39,565 bases of DNA from NCBI GenBank assembly GCA_019234295.1, contig JAFALK010000053.1, forward strand, positions 1-39,565. The letters are read 5' to 3'. Shown piece by piece: positions 1 to 7,601 of this stretch. The notes beneath the pieces are model-generated. The model was not told the DNA's origin. It made no database searches and worked only from the letters and a program-made list of their open reading frames with translations. Source of the DNA: Roseateles sp. GTDB lineage: Bacteria; Pseudomonadota; Gammaproteobacteria; Burkholderiales; Burkholderiaceae_C. Every line of letters starts with the position of its first letter. The stretch's first letter is position 1. The position numbers and the translations under genes are program-made.

Positions 1-84
1 CCCGGATCGATCATTGAACTCGATCGAGCGCACAGACCACGGCGCGCCAATGCCGAGCGCCGCTTCGAAGACTCTGGCTGTCAT
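1..84 (-). CDS. ISL3-family transposase, N-terminal fragment (runs off window)
   Basis: The first 28 residues of a transposase are visible, starting MTARVFEAALGIGAPW and continuing SVRSIEF. This matches the N-terminus of ISL3-family transposases, which typically open with an FEAALG...PW motif followed by a short zinc-finger region. The ATG at 84-82 has a GAGGTGG ribosome-binding site a few bases upstream. The gene continues beyond position 1, so the zinc finger and the catalytic DDE domain are not visible and activity cannot be judged. It is divergent from the truncated H-NS gene. Confidence 0.65.
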   Translation of the reverse strand, partial: MTARVFEAALGIGAPWSVRSIEFNDRSG

Positions 85-147
85 GGCACCACCTCACCGA
101 GTGATTAACCAGGGCCGATCGTACCCACTCGAAATTCAAGAGAGGCC
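1..147 (-). mobile_element. End of an ISL3-like insertion sequence (partial)
   Basis: The left edge of the window holds the 5' end of an ISL3-type transposase gene reading out of the window. The sequence between that gene and the H-NS coding region would be the terminal part of the element. Read on the minus strand, the stretch starting near 147 begins GGCCTCTCTTGAATTTC, which resembles the GG-initial, AATTT-containing terminal inverted repeats of many ISL3 elements. The exact boundary near 147 is inferred: the opposite end and the target duplication lie outside the window. Confidence 0.5.
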
Positions 148-500
148 TGCAACAACTTCTCTCGCAGATCGCGAAGCTGGAACACCAAGCCGAGATCCTC
201 AAGCGGAAAGAGAAGATGGGCGTCATTGCGCGCATTCGCGAAGCCATCGCCCATTACGGGATTGCTTCCGAGGAGCTCTATGGAGCGGCCGACGGCAAGG
301 CCCCCAAAGCGAAGCGAGCCGGCAGGAAGCCGGGGCCGACTGCGAACAAGCGCGCGAAGGCCGCCGTCAAATCGAAACTGCCGCCCAAGTATGGCGATAA
401 CGCAGGCCACACCTGGAGTGGCCATGGAAAGAGGCCCGATTGGTTCAAGGCGGCCCTGGCTGCGGGGCAAGCCGCGGAAGACCTGCTGATCAAGTCGTGA
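147..500 (+). CDS. hns: H-NS family nucleoid-associated protein, probably 5'-truncated
   Basis: H-NS proteins silence AT-rich and horizontally acquired DNA. The C-terminus carries the diagnostic DNA-binding block PPKYGDNAGHTWSGHGKRPDW, preceded by a basic linker with a KPGPTANKRAKAA stretch. The N-terminal oligomerisation helix is recognisable from LLSQIAKLEHQAE onward. The frame has no ATG, GTG or TTG in a sensible place: the stop at 102-104 is followed by open frame, and the first ATG (216) would remove the oligomerisation helix. The start given is a CTG at 147, just where homology begins. An IS end appears to abut this point, so the native start codon, ribosome-binding site and promoter are probably lost. 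It may be a pseudogene or be expressed from an IS-borne promoter. Confidence 0.7.
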   Translation: MQQLLSQIAKLEHQAEILKRKEKMGVIARIREAIAHYGIASEELYGAADGKAPKAKRAGRKPGPTANKRAKAAVKSKLPPKYGDNAGHTWSGHGKRPDWFKAALAAGQAAEDLLIKS

Positions 501-539
501 TCCCGCACCGGGCGGCCGGGCGCTCGGGACGAAGGTCAT

Positions 540-558
540 CATTGTCAAATTGCTAATG
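540..558. promoter_or_regulatory. 19-bp interrupted palindrome, candidate operator of the efflux operon
   Basis: The sequence reads CATT-gt-CAA-a-TTG-ct-AATG, a dyad with 14 of 18 paired positions matching around a central base. It lies about 80 bases upstream of the nodT start, in the only gap before the efflux operon. Its size and symmetry suit a MarR- or TetR-type dimer. No such regulator gene is adjacent, so the binding protein is unknown. Confidence 0.4.
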
Positions 559-636
559 ACGTTTTTCGACTGATCGTCTTTTTCACAAGAGTCTCGATTC
601 CTACAGTCTCGCCATGCGATTCGGAGGAACGAACTC

Positions 637-2085
637 ATGGAAAAGATCGGTCGACATCTCTACGGCTTGACCGTCCTGCTGGCGGTGGCGAGTGTCATGG
701 TGACGCTCGCGGGCTGCGCCAGCTCGGACGGCATTGCGCCCAAGGCCAGGCCGGCCGACGTGCAGACCCTCGCGCCGCTAACCGGCGCGCCCATCGACCT
801 CAATGATCACTGGTGGGAGGCCTATGGCGACGCGAGCCTGAACGCCCTGGTCGAGCGCGGCCTCGCGAGCAATCCCAATCTGGCCGTGACCCGGCTGCGC
901 GTCGAACGGGCCGAAGCCCTGGCCAGCCTGGTGGATGCCAACCGCCAGCCTCGCGTGGACGGCGGACTCGATGCGACGCGCGAGCGCTATTCCGCGCACA
1001 GTGCGTTGCCGCCGGTTCTGGCCGGCCATGTGCGGACCTCGGCCTCGACGCTGTTGAGCGGAAGCTGGGAGCTCGACGTCTTCGGCCGTCAACGTGCCCA
1101 GCTCGATGCCGCTATCGGCGGCCGGCGTGCCGCCGCGGCCGATGACCAGGCCGCCCGCGTCCTGCTGGCCAGCAACATCGTCCGGCAATACATCCAGCTG
1201 GCCCGCCTGGACGACCAGCGCGAAGTCCTGGAGCGTTCGCTGACGCAGCGTCAGGACATCTTCACGCTGATCGAGCAGCGCGTCCGCGCCGGTCTGGACA
1301 CGGCGGTGGAGCTCAACCTGGGCGAAGGCGCGATTCCTGAGATCCGAGCCGCGATCGAAGCTGTGGACGAACAGCGCCAGCTGGCCCGCCACGCCCTGGC
1401 CCTTCTGAGCGGACAAGGTCCCGCGGCCCTGGAACAGCTTTCACCGCGCCTGGCCAAGGTGCTGCTGCTGGCCACACCCGAGGCCCTGCCGGCCGATCTG
1501 CTCGGCCGCCGCGCCGACATCACCGCCGCACGCTGGCGCGTCGAAGCCGCGTCGCGGGAACTCGAAGCCGCGCATGCCCAGTTCTATCCGAGCATCAACC
1601 TGTTCGCATTCGCCGGCTTCTCCGCCATTGGGCTGGACCAGCTGGTCGAGGCTGGCAGCCGCCAGATCGGCGTCGGGCCGGCCGTACGGCTGCCAATCTT
1701 CGACGCGGGCCGCCTGCGTGCCAACTATCGCAGCAAGTCCACCGATGTGGATAGCGCCGTCGAGTCCTACAACGCTGCCGTGCTGGAAGCGCTGCACGAT
1801 GCCGCCGATGCGATCACCAGTGTGAGCTCCGCGCAACGCCAGCTGCAGGAACGTCGTCTTTCCTTGGCCAGCGCCGAGCGCGCCTACGAGCTCGCCGTGC
1901 AGCGTTTTCGCGTCGGCCTGGGTTCCTACCTAAGCGTGCTGACTGCCGAAACCAATGTGCTGGCACAGCGCAGCGCCGAGACCGAGCAGAAGGCCCGCGC
2001 GCTGGATTCCCAGGCCATGCTGGCCCGCGCACTGGGCGGCGGCTATGTGCAGCCCGCCGCCCAGATCGCCCTTCAATCGAACTGA
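637..2085 (+). CDS. NodT-family outer-membrane efflux lipoprotein
   Basis: This is the outer-membrane channel of a tripartite drug efflux pump (TolC/OprM-like trimer). A lipoprotein signal peptide ends in the lipobox TLAGC with Cys27 as lipidation site. Two OEP repeats follow, including the characteristic DLLGRRADI motif near residue 290 and the coiled-coil segments expected of the periplasmic alpha-barrel. At 482 residues it has the normal NodT length. The ATG at 637 is preceded by a GGAGG ribosome-binding site. The stop lies 16 bases before the adaptor gene, so the three efflux genes form one operon. Substrate cannot be read from the sequence. Confidence 0.93.
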   Translation: MEKIGRHLYGLTVLLAVASVMVTLAGCASSDGIAPKARPADVQTLAPLTGAPIDLNDHWWEAYGDASLNALVERGLASNPNLAVTRLRVERAEALASLVDANRQPRVDGGLDATRERYSAHSALPPVLAGHVRTSASTLLSGSWELDVFGRQRAQLDAAIGGRRAAAADDQAARVLLASNIVRQYIQLARLDDQREVLERSLTQRQDIFTLIEQRVRAGLDTAVELNLGEGAIPEIRAAIEAVDEQRQLARHALALLSGQGPAALEQLSPRLAKVLLLATPEALPADLLGRRADITAARWRVEAASRELEAAHAQFYPSINLFAFAGFSAIGLDQLVEAGSRQIGVGPAVRLPIFDAGRLRANYRSKSTDVDSAVESYNAAVLEALHDAADAITSVSSAQRQLQERRLSLASAERAYELAVQRFRVGLGSYLSVLTAETNVLAQRSAETEQKARALDSQAMLARALGGGYVQPAAQIALQSN

Positions 2086-2101
2086 AACCAGGAGCACTCT
2101 G

Positions 2102-3376
2102 ATGAACACCTCCGTAGATACCGGCGCTTCCAAGATGCGCCTCACCCGCCGCAAGTGGCTGCTCGGCACTGCCGCCGTTGTGGCCGTGGCCGCCACCGCC
2201 TACGCCAGCTACTACGGCCTCGTGCTCAGTCACTTCGAGTCGACGGACAACGCCTATGTCCAAGGCAATGTGGTGCAGATCACGCCCCAGGTCGGCGGCA
2301 CGGTCGTCGCCATCGGCGCGGACGACACCGACTTCGTTCGCGCCGGCCAGCCACTGGTCAAGCTGGATCGCGTCGACGCGCAAGTGGCGCTCGAGCAGGC
2401 CGAAGCCCAGCTGGCGCAAACCGTGCGCGAAGTGCGCGTGCTCTACGCCAACAACAGCACCCTCGACGCCCAGATCGCGCTGCGCGAGGCCGAACTGCTT
2501 CGCGCCCGAAGCGACTTGGCCAAGGCCGAGGACGATGCGCAGCGGCGCGCCTCGCTGACCCAGACCGGCGCCGTCAGCGCCGAGGAATTCAAGCACGCGC
2601 AGTCGCAGCTGACGGCGGTGCGCAGCAGCGCTGCGGCCGCCCAGTCGGCGCTCGTCGCAGCACGCCAGCAGCTCGTCTCCAACCAGGCCCTGACGGAAGG
2701 CACGAACGTGGCCCAGCATCCAAGCGTGATGCGTGCCGCAGCACGCGTGCACGAGGCCTTCATCGCGCTGAATCGCTCAGTGCTGCCGGCCCCCGTCGAC
2801 GGCTATGTGGCCAAGCGTGGCGTGCAGCTGGGCCAGAAGGTTGCGCCAGGTGCTCCGCTAATGGCCGTTGTGCCGCTCAAGGACGTCTGGGTGGACGCCA
2901 ATTTCAAGGAAAGCCAGCTGCGCAAGCTGCGAATCGGCCAGACCGTGACGCTCGAGGCCGATGTCTATGGCAAGAAGACCGAGTACCACGGCCATGTGGC
3001 CGGTCTGGGCGCCGGCACCGGCTCGGCCTTCTCGCTGCTGCCGGCACAGAACGCCACGGGCAACTGGATCAAGATCGTGCAGCGCGTGCCGGTGCGCATC
3101 GAGCTCGACCCGGCCGAGCTGGCCGCCCATCCGCTACGCGTGGGCCTGTCGATGGACGCGACGGTCGACGTCAGCGATCTCAGCGGCAGCATCCTGGCCA
3201 ACGCGCCGCGCAGCACGCTGTTGGCCAGCACCGATGTCTTCGACACCCTTGAGCGTGACGCCGACCTGCGTGTGCGCGAGATCATCGCCAGCAACAGCTC
3301 GGCGCAGCACGAAGGCACGAGCCCGCGCCGCGTGGCCGCCGCGCCCGGCGATGCCGCAGCCGTTGCCGCGGACTGA
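2102..3376 (+). CDS. EmrA-like HlyD-family periplasmic adaptor
   Basis: This membrane-fusion protein links an inner-membrane pump to the outer-membrane channel. It is 424 residues long, with one N-terminal membrane anchor (about 20-42). The EmrA signature FESTDNAYVQGN follows, then a lipoyl half-motif, a long alpha-hairpin (about 95-210), the second lipoyl half (APVDGYVAKRGVQLGQ) and a beta-barrel with VDANFKESQL. The ATG at 2102 has AGGAG eight bases upstream; an upstream in-frame extension into nodT is not used. It lies between nodT and emrB in the same operon. The C-terminal tail of roughly 50 residues beyond the usual EmrA end is polar and of unknown role. Confidence 0.93.
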   Translation: MNTSVDTGASKMRLTRRKWLLGTAAVVAVAATAYASYYGLVLSHFESTDNAYVQGNVVQITPQVGGTVVAIGADDTDFVRAGQPLVKLDRVDAQVALEQAEAQLAQTVREVRVLYANNSTLDAQIALREAELLRARSDLAKAEDDAQRRASLTQTGAVSAEEFKHAQSQLTAVRSSAAAAQSALVAARQQLVSNQALTEGTNVAQHPSVMRAAARVHEAFIALNRSVLPAPVDGYVAKRGVQLGQKVAPGAPLMAVVPLKDVWVDANFKESQLRKLRIGQTVTLEADVYGKKTEYHGHVAGLGAGTGSAFSLLPAQNATGNWIKIVQRVPVRIELDPAELAAHPLRVGLSMDATVDVSDLSGSILANAPRSTLLASTDVFDTLERDADLRVREIIASNSSAQHEGTSPRRVAAAPGDAAAVAAD

Positions 3377-3390
3377 GTGCGAGACCCCGC

Positions 3391-4938
3391 ATGAACGCCG
3401 CAAGCACTCCGCGCCCGCTCACGGGCATGCCGCTGGTGATGGGCACGCTGGCCCTCTCGCTGGCCACCTTCATGAACGTGCTCGACACGTCCATCGCCAA
3501 CGTCTCGCTGCCCGCCATCGCCGGCAACCTGGGTGCTAGCCCCAATCAGGGCACCTGGGTCATCACGAGCTTCGGCGTCGCAAACGCAATCTCGGTCCCG
3601 CTCACCGGCTGGCTGGCGCAGCGCCTGGGCGCCGTGCGCCTGTTCACGGCCAGCGTGCTGCTGTTCGTGCTGACCTCCTGGCTCTGCGGCTTTGCGCCGA
3701 GTCTGGAGATGCTGATCTTCTTCCGCATCCTCCAGGGCCTGGTGGCCGGGCCGATGATTCCCTTGTCCCAGGCCATGCTGCTGGGCTCTTACCCGCCCGC
3801 GAAATCCGGCATGGCGCTCTCCATGTGGTCGATGACGACACTGGTCGCCCCGGTGGCGGGCCCGCTGCTGGGCGGCTGGATCACTGACAACTACGCCTGG
3901 CCCTGGATCTTCTACATCAACGTGCCCGTGGGCATCGTAGCGGCGGGCGTGACCTGGTCGGTCTACCGACACCGCGAGACGCCGACGCGCAAGCTGCCCA
4001 TCGACAGCGTGGGCCTGGGCCTGCTGGTGCTCTGGGTGGGATCGCTGCAGATCGTGCTCGACAAGGGTAAGGAGCTCGACTGGTTCCACTCCCCCATCAT
4101 CCTGGCCATGAGTCTCGTAGCCCTGATCGGCTTCGTCGTGTTCCTGATTTGGGAGCTGACCGAGGAGCATCCGATCGTGGACCTGAGGCTCTTTGCTCGG
4201 CGCAACTTCGCTATCGGCGCCGCGACCTTGTCGCTGGCCTGGCTCGTCTACTTCGGCAACGTAGTGCTGCTGCCGCTGTGGCTGCAGCAGTTCCAGGGCT
4301 ACACCGCCACCGCGGCGGGCTTTGCGCTGGCGCCGGTGGGCGTCCTGGCCGTGCTGCTCTCCCCCTTGATCGGCAAGATCCTGCCCAAGGTCGATCCGCG
4401 CTGGATCTCGACGACCTCGTTCCTGATCTTCACCCTCGTGCTGCTGATGCGCTCGGAGTTCACGCCCCAGGTGGACCAGTGGTCCATCATGATCCCGACC
4501 TTCATTCAGGGCGCGGCCGTGGCCTGCCTGTTCACACCCTTGCTGTCGATCGTGATCTCGGGCCTTGAGCCGGGACGCATTGCTTCGGCCACCGGACTCT
4601 CCAACTTCGTGCGCATCACGGCCGGCGCCTTCGGCACGTCGATCACCACCACGCTGTGGGACGACCGCGCCACTCTGCACCATGCTCACCTCACGGAGGC
4701 GCTGACGAATGTGAGTGCCGAGTCGACGGATACCTTCACCCTGCTGGGCAAGGTGGGCCTGAGCGCGCAACAGGCGGCGGGCCAGCTGAACCGCTTCATC
4801 GACCAGCAGGCCGCCACCATGGCCGCGGACGACATCTTCGTCGCTTCCGCCCTGATGTTCACGCTGCTGATCGCCCTGGTGTGGCTGGCCAGTCCGGCGC
4901 GCGCCAGGGCGCCGATCGATGCGGGCGGTGCCCATTGA
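3391..4938 (+). CDS. EmrB/QacA-type DHA2 MFS multidrug transporter
   Basis: This is a proton-driven inner-membrane pump with about 14 transmembrane segments over 515 residues, the length typical of DHA2 family members. Family motifs include LDTSIANVSLPAIAGNLG in the first helix region and WVITSFGVANAISVPLTGWL with the GWLAQRLGAVRLF loop (motif A). A GPLLGGWI segment, the motif C region, is also present. It starts 14 bases after the adaptor stop and completes the NodT-EmrA-EmrB system. Expected substrates are hydrophobic drugs, uncouplers or fatty acids; this is family knowledge and not visible here. Confidence 0.93.
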   Translation: MNAASTPRPLTGMPLVMGTLALSLATFMNVLDTSIANVSLPAIAGNLGASPNQGTWVITSFGVANAISVPLTGWLAQRLGAVRLFTASVLLFVLTSWLCGFAPSLEMLIFFRILQGLVAGPMIPLSQAMLLGSYPPAKSGMALSMWSMTTLVAPVAGPLLGGWITDNYAWPWIFYINVPVGIVAAGVTWSVYRHRETPTRKLPIDSVGLGLLVLWVGSLQIVLDKGKELDWFHSPIILAMSLVALIGFVVFLIWELTEEHPIVDLRLFARRNFAIGAATLSLAWLVYFGNVVLLPLWLQQFQGYTATAAGFALAPVGVLAVLLSPLIGKILPKVDPRWISTTSFLIFTLVLLMRSEFTPQVDQWSIMIPTFIQGAAVACLFTPLLSIVISGLEPGRIASATGLSNFVRITAGAFGTSITTTLWDDRATLHHAHLTEALTNVSAESTDTFTLLGKVGLSAQQAAGQLNRFIDQQAATMAADDIFVASALMFTLLIALVWLASPARARAPIDAGGAH

Positions 4939-5036
4939 GCGCCGGCAATCCCCCTGCCCGCGGAATGTCTTGGTGGCCGCTTGCCGCTGAGCGCGGCCCG
5001 ATCTCAAAATGGCCATCTGCAAGAAGGAGTCATGCC

Positions 5037-6032
5037 ATGAGCAAGAATCCCGACGAGCGCCCCATCGTCGCCATCGCCCGCGAGGAACTCGAGGACACGG
5101 TGATCGCCGACCTGCAGGTGCTGACCCGCATGGCCACCCTGGTCACGGGCCTGCCCAATGCCTTTGTCACCTTGGCCGATCCGGAAAACTTGCCAGTGCG
5201 CGGCACCGAAGAGACCTATTGCGCCCGAGCCCTGCAGGAGGACGATGTGTTCGTGGTCGAGAATGTGCGCGTGGATGAGCGCACTCGCGCCATCGCCGAG
5301 CGGCGCGTGAACTCGAAGATCGTCACCTACGCCGGGGCCCTCATCAAGTCCGAAGACGGCCGCAAGCTCGGCACCCTGTGCATCACTGACGAGGTCAGCC
5401 GGCCGCTCGACGAGGAGCAGCTCCAGTTGCTGCGCGGCCTGGCACGCCAGGCCATGAACCTGCTCTCGCTACGCCAGGCCAAGAAGGAGCTCACGGCGGC
5501 GTTGGAGGCCATGACGCGCCTGGCCACGGTGGACGATCTCACGGGGCTGCTGAACCGCCGCGCCTTCATGCAAGAAACCGAGAAGCTCCAGAAGCTGGTG
5601 GCCCGACAGCAAGGCACGTTGTGTATCGCCATCATCGACGTGGACCGCTTTAAGCAGGTCAACGACCAGCATGGTCACGCCGCAGGCGATCTGGTGTTGA
5701 AATCCGTGGCGAAGGCCCTGCGGGGCAGCCTGCGCGAAAGCGATTTGGTCGGCCGCATCGGCGGCGAGGAGTTCGCCGTGACCCTGCCCTTCACGAGCGA
5801 GTCGAACGCCTTTAAGCGCCTGGAGCAGTTGCGGCTGCGAGTGGCCGAGCAGAACTCGGAAGGCATCCGAGTGACGATCAGCGGCGGCTTGTCCGAACTG
5901 GGAACCGCTGCCGTGAGCGACTCGCTCAAGCGCGCCGACGCGGCGCTCTACCGCGCCAAGGCCACAGGCCGCAACAGAATCCTGTTGGCTGGCGAAGGCA
6001 TCTTCGACAGTGTCGACCCGATGGCAGCCTAG
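5037..6032 (+). CDS. GAF-GGDEF diguanylate cyclase
   Basis: This is a predicted cytoplasmic enzyme that makes cyclic di-GMP from two GTP. The 331 residues comprise a GAF sensor domain (about 15-150), a short coiled linker (LRQAKKELTAALEAM) and a GGDEF domain with intact GGEEF at 242-246. An RxxD product-inhibition site (RESD) lies five residues before it. There is no membrane segment. The ATG at 5037 follows an AAGGAG ribosome-binding site; an out-of-frame ATG lies five bases earlier. It is 98 bases downstream of emrB in the same direction and might be read from the efflux promoter. Its stop overlaps the stop of the convergent lysR. Confidence 0.93.
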   Translation: MSKNPDERPIVAIAREELEDTVIADLQVLTRMATLVTGLPNAFVTLADPENLPVRGTEETYCARALQEDDVFVVENVRVDERTRAIAERRVNSKIVTYAGALIKSEDGRKLGTLCITDEVSRPLDEEQLQLLRGLARQAMNLLSLRQAKKELTAALEAMTRLATVDDLTGLLNRRAFMQETEKLQKLVARQQGTLCIAIIDVDRFKQVNDQHGHAAGDLVLKSVAKALRGSLRESDLVGRIGGEEFAVTLPFTSESNAFKRLEQLRLRVAEQNSEGIRVTISGGLSELGTAAVSDSLKRADAALYRAKATGRNRILLAGEGIFDSVDPMAA

Positions 6033-6943
6033 TTTCGACGCAGCTGCTCGTGCTGCTCGAACAGCGTCGCCGCCCAATCGATGAAGACCCGCACCTTGGC
6101 GCTGAGGAAGCGGTTCGGCGCGTAGAGCACATGCACGGGCATGACACTGCGGCTCCATTCGGTCAGCATGGGCACCATGCCTCCGGCCCTGATCGAGGCC
6201 AGCGCCGCATAGGAAGGCAGTTGCACGATGCCGAGCCCCGCCAGGCCCGCCGCCACATAGGCGTTGGTGTCGTTGACCAGCAGCTTGTGAGGAAGATTGA
6301 GCTCGATCTCCGTGCTGCCCTTGTTGAACCGGAAGGGCGCACCACGGCCGGCGGATCGCGCGGTGACCATGCCGACCGTCGGGAACTCCTTGAGCTCCTC
6401 CGGCGTCTGGGGCGTGCCGTGCCGCTTGACGAATTCGGCCGTGGCGCAGGTGCTGAAACTCAGGCTGCCGATGCGGCGCGCCACCATCAGCTGCTCATTG
6501 ACGGCGCCGGCCCTGATCACGCAATCGATGCCATCGCCGATCAGGTCCGCATGCTTGTTGCTCGCGCCCAGTTCGATGTCGACGTCGGGGTACTCGGCAT
6601 AGAACTGGGGCAGGGCAGGGATGATGACCATGGTCGCGAGGCCCGGCGCGGTCTCGACCTTGACCTTGCCTGAGGGCTTGGCCAGGGATTGCCGGGTTGT
6701 CGACTCGATGTCGCCCAACTCGGCCAGCAGGCGCACGACACGTTCGTAATAAGTCGCCCCCTCGGGCGTGACCGTGACCCGGCGCGTCGTGCGGTGCAGC
6801 AGGCGCACCTTGAGGTCCTGCTCCAGGCCCTGGATCAGCCGCGTGACCGTGGCGTTAGGTAGATCGAGGGTGTCGGCGGCCTTGGTGAACGTGCCCGCCT
6901 CGACCACGCGGACAAAAGCGTTCATCGCGGCGATACGGTCCAT
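6029..6943 (-). CDS. LysR-family transcriptional regulator
   Basis: This 304-residue LysR regulator has an N-terminal winged helix (FVRVVEAGTFTKAADTLDLPNATVTRLIQGLE, about 9-40) followed by the standard effector-binding domain. It resembles the large group near AaeR/DmlR/PecT-type regulators. The start at 6943 was chosen because MDRIAAMNAFV is the usual N-terminus and TAGGAG lies eight bases upstream; a longer frame exists but lacks these features. It follows maoC by 58 bases on the same strand, so maoC-lysR is a likely pair. Its stop codon and that of the convergent cyclase share the palindrome CTAG at 6029-6032. Effector and targets are unknown. Confidence 0.92.
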   Translation of the reverse strand: MDRIAAMNAFVRVVEAGTFTKAADTLDLPNATVTRLIQGLEQDLKVRLLHRTTRRVTVTPEGATYYERVVRLLAELGDIESTTRQSLAKPSGKVKVETAPGLATMVIIPALPQFYAEYPDVDIELGASNKHADLIGDGIDCVIRAGAVNEQLMVARRIGSLSFSTCATAEFVKRHGTPQTPEELKEFPTVGMVTARSAGRGAPFRFNKGSTEIELNLPHKLLVNDTNAYVAAGLAGLGIVQLPSYAALASIRAGGMVPMLTEWSRSVMPVHVLYAPNRFLSAKVRVFIDWAATLFEQHEQLRRN

Positions 6944-7001
6944 GGACGGGCTCCTACGTTGTCGATGGGCAGGCTTCTTGCGGCCCACCCTCGGCTCATT
7001 A

Positions 7002-7448
7002 TCAGGCGCCGCGCCGCGGCAGCATGAGCTTGGCCGTCAAAGTCTGAACGGTCTCGCCACGTTGGTTGAGCGTGCGGGACCGCAGCAGGACCAGGCCGCG
7101 GTCCGGCCGTGACTTGGAGGGGATCAGTTCGAGGACCTCGCCCTCCACATGCAGCACGTCGCCGGCGCGCGTGGGCGTCTTCCACTCGACTTCGCCGCCG
7201 GCGCCGACGATGCCGCCGGCGAATCTGGGGCCCGATGTCACCAGCAGGCGCATCGTAATCGCGGCCGTGTGCCAGCCACTGGCGGCCAGGCCGCCGAAAA
7301 TCGTGCCGCGGGCCGCCTCGTCGTCGAGGTGGAAGGGTTGCGGGTCGAACTCGCCGGCAAAGCGCTTGATGTCGGCCTCGGTCACTTCGTGGCTGCCGGT
7401 GAGAAAGCCTTCGCCAATCTTCAGGTCGTCAAAGTAGAGCAAGTTCAT
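7002..7448 (-). CDS. MaoC-like (R)-specific enoyl-CoA hydratase family protein
   Basis: This is a hot-dog fold protein of 148 residues, a single-domain MaoC/FabZ-like size. Hydratase motif 2 is recognisable as AGEFDPQPFHLDDEAA, with the catalytic Asp and His, followed by the IFGGLAASGWHTAA helix. Such enzymes hydrate enoyl-CoA thioesters in fatty acid or aromatic degradation. The ATG at 7448 has AAGGA upstream. It is divergent from the thioredoxin gene and probably cotranscribed with lysR. The actual CoA substrate is not apparent. Confidence 0.9.
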   Translation of the reverse strand: MNLLYFDDLKIGEGFLTGSHEVTEADIKRFAGEFDPQPFHLDDEAARGTIFGGLAASGWHTAAITMRLLVTSGPRFAGGIVGAGGEVEWKTPTRAGDVLHVEGEVLELIPSKSRPDRGLVLLRSRTLNQRGETVQTLTAKLMLPRRGA

Positions 7449-7601
7449 GGCGCGTCCTTGCCGTGAGGGGGTACCCGGACTTTAGAAGACCGCTCCAGCG
7501 CCACCAAGACGAGACGGTGCAATGCGTTGTTCCAATTTCGGAAAAAGTGTTTGCCGGCCGAATGACTGTCAGATCCGGCAAGGGCCACCTACAGTGAAAC
7601 C

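Noticed and set aside
501..636. Possible terminator after hns (T-rich runs near 563 and 580)
   Set aside because: T-runs exist but no stable GC stem precedes them.
11..638. Several open frames on both strands over the first 640 bases
   Set aside because: They are out of frame with the recognisable transposase and H-NS sequences and show no domain or ribosome-binding site.
1814..5022. Long minus-strand open frames opposite the efflux operon
   Set aside because: They mirror the efflux genes on the opposite strand, with His/Gln/Arg-rich low-complexity translations typical of GC-rich antisense frames.
7540..7560. TTCC-N6-GGAA dyad in the maoC/thioredoxin gap as a LysR box
   Set aside because: Only the outer four bases pair; 10 of 14 positions is too weak and it lacks the T-N11-A form.
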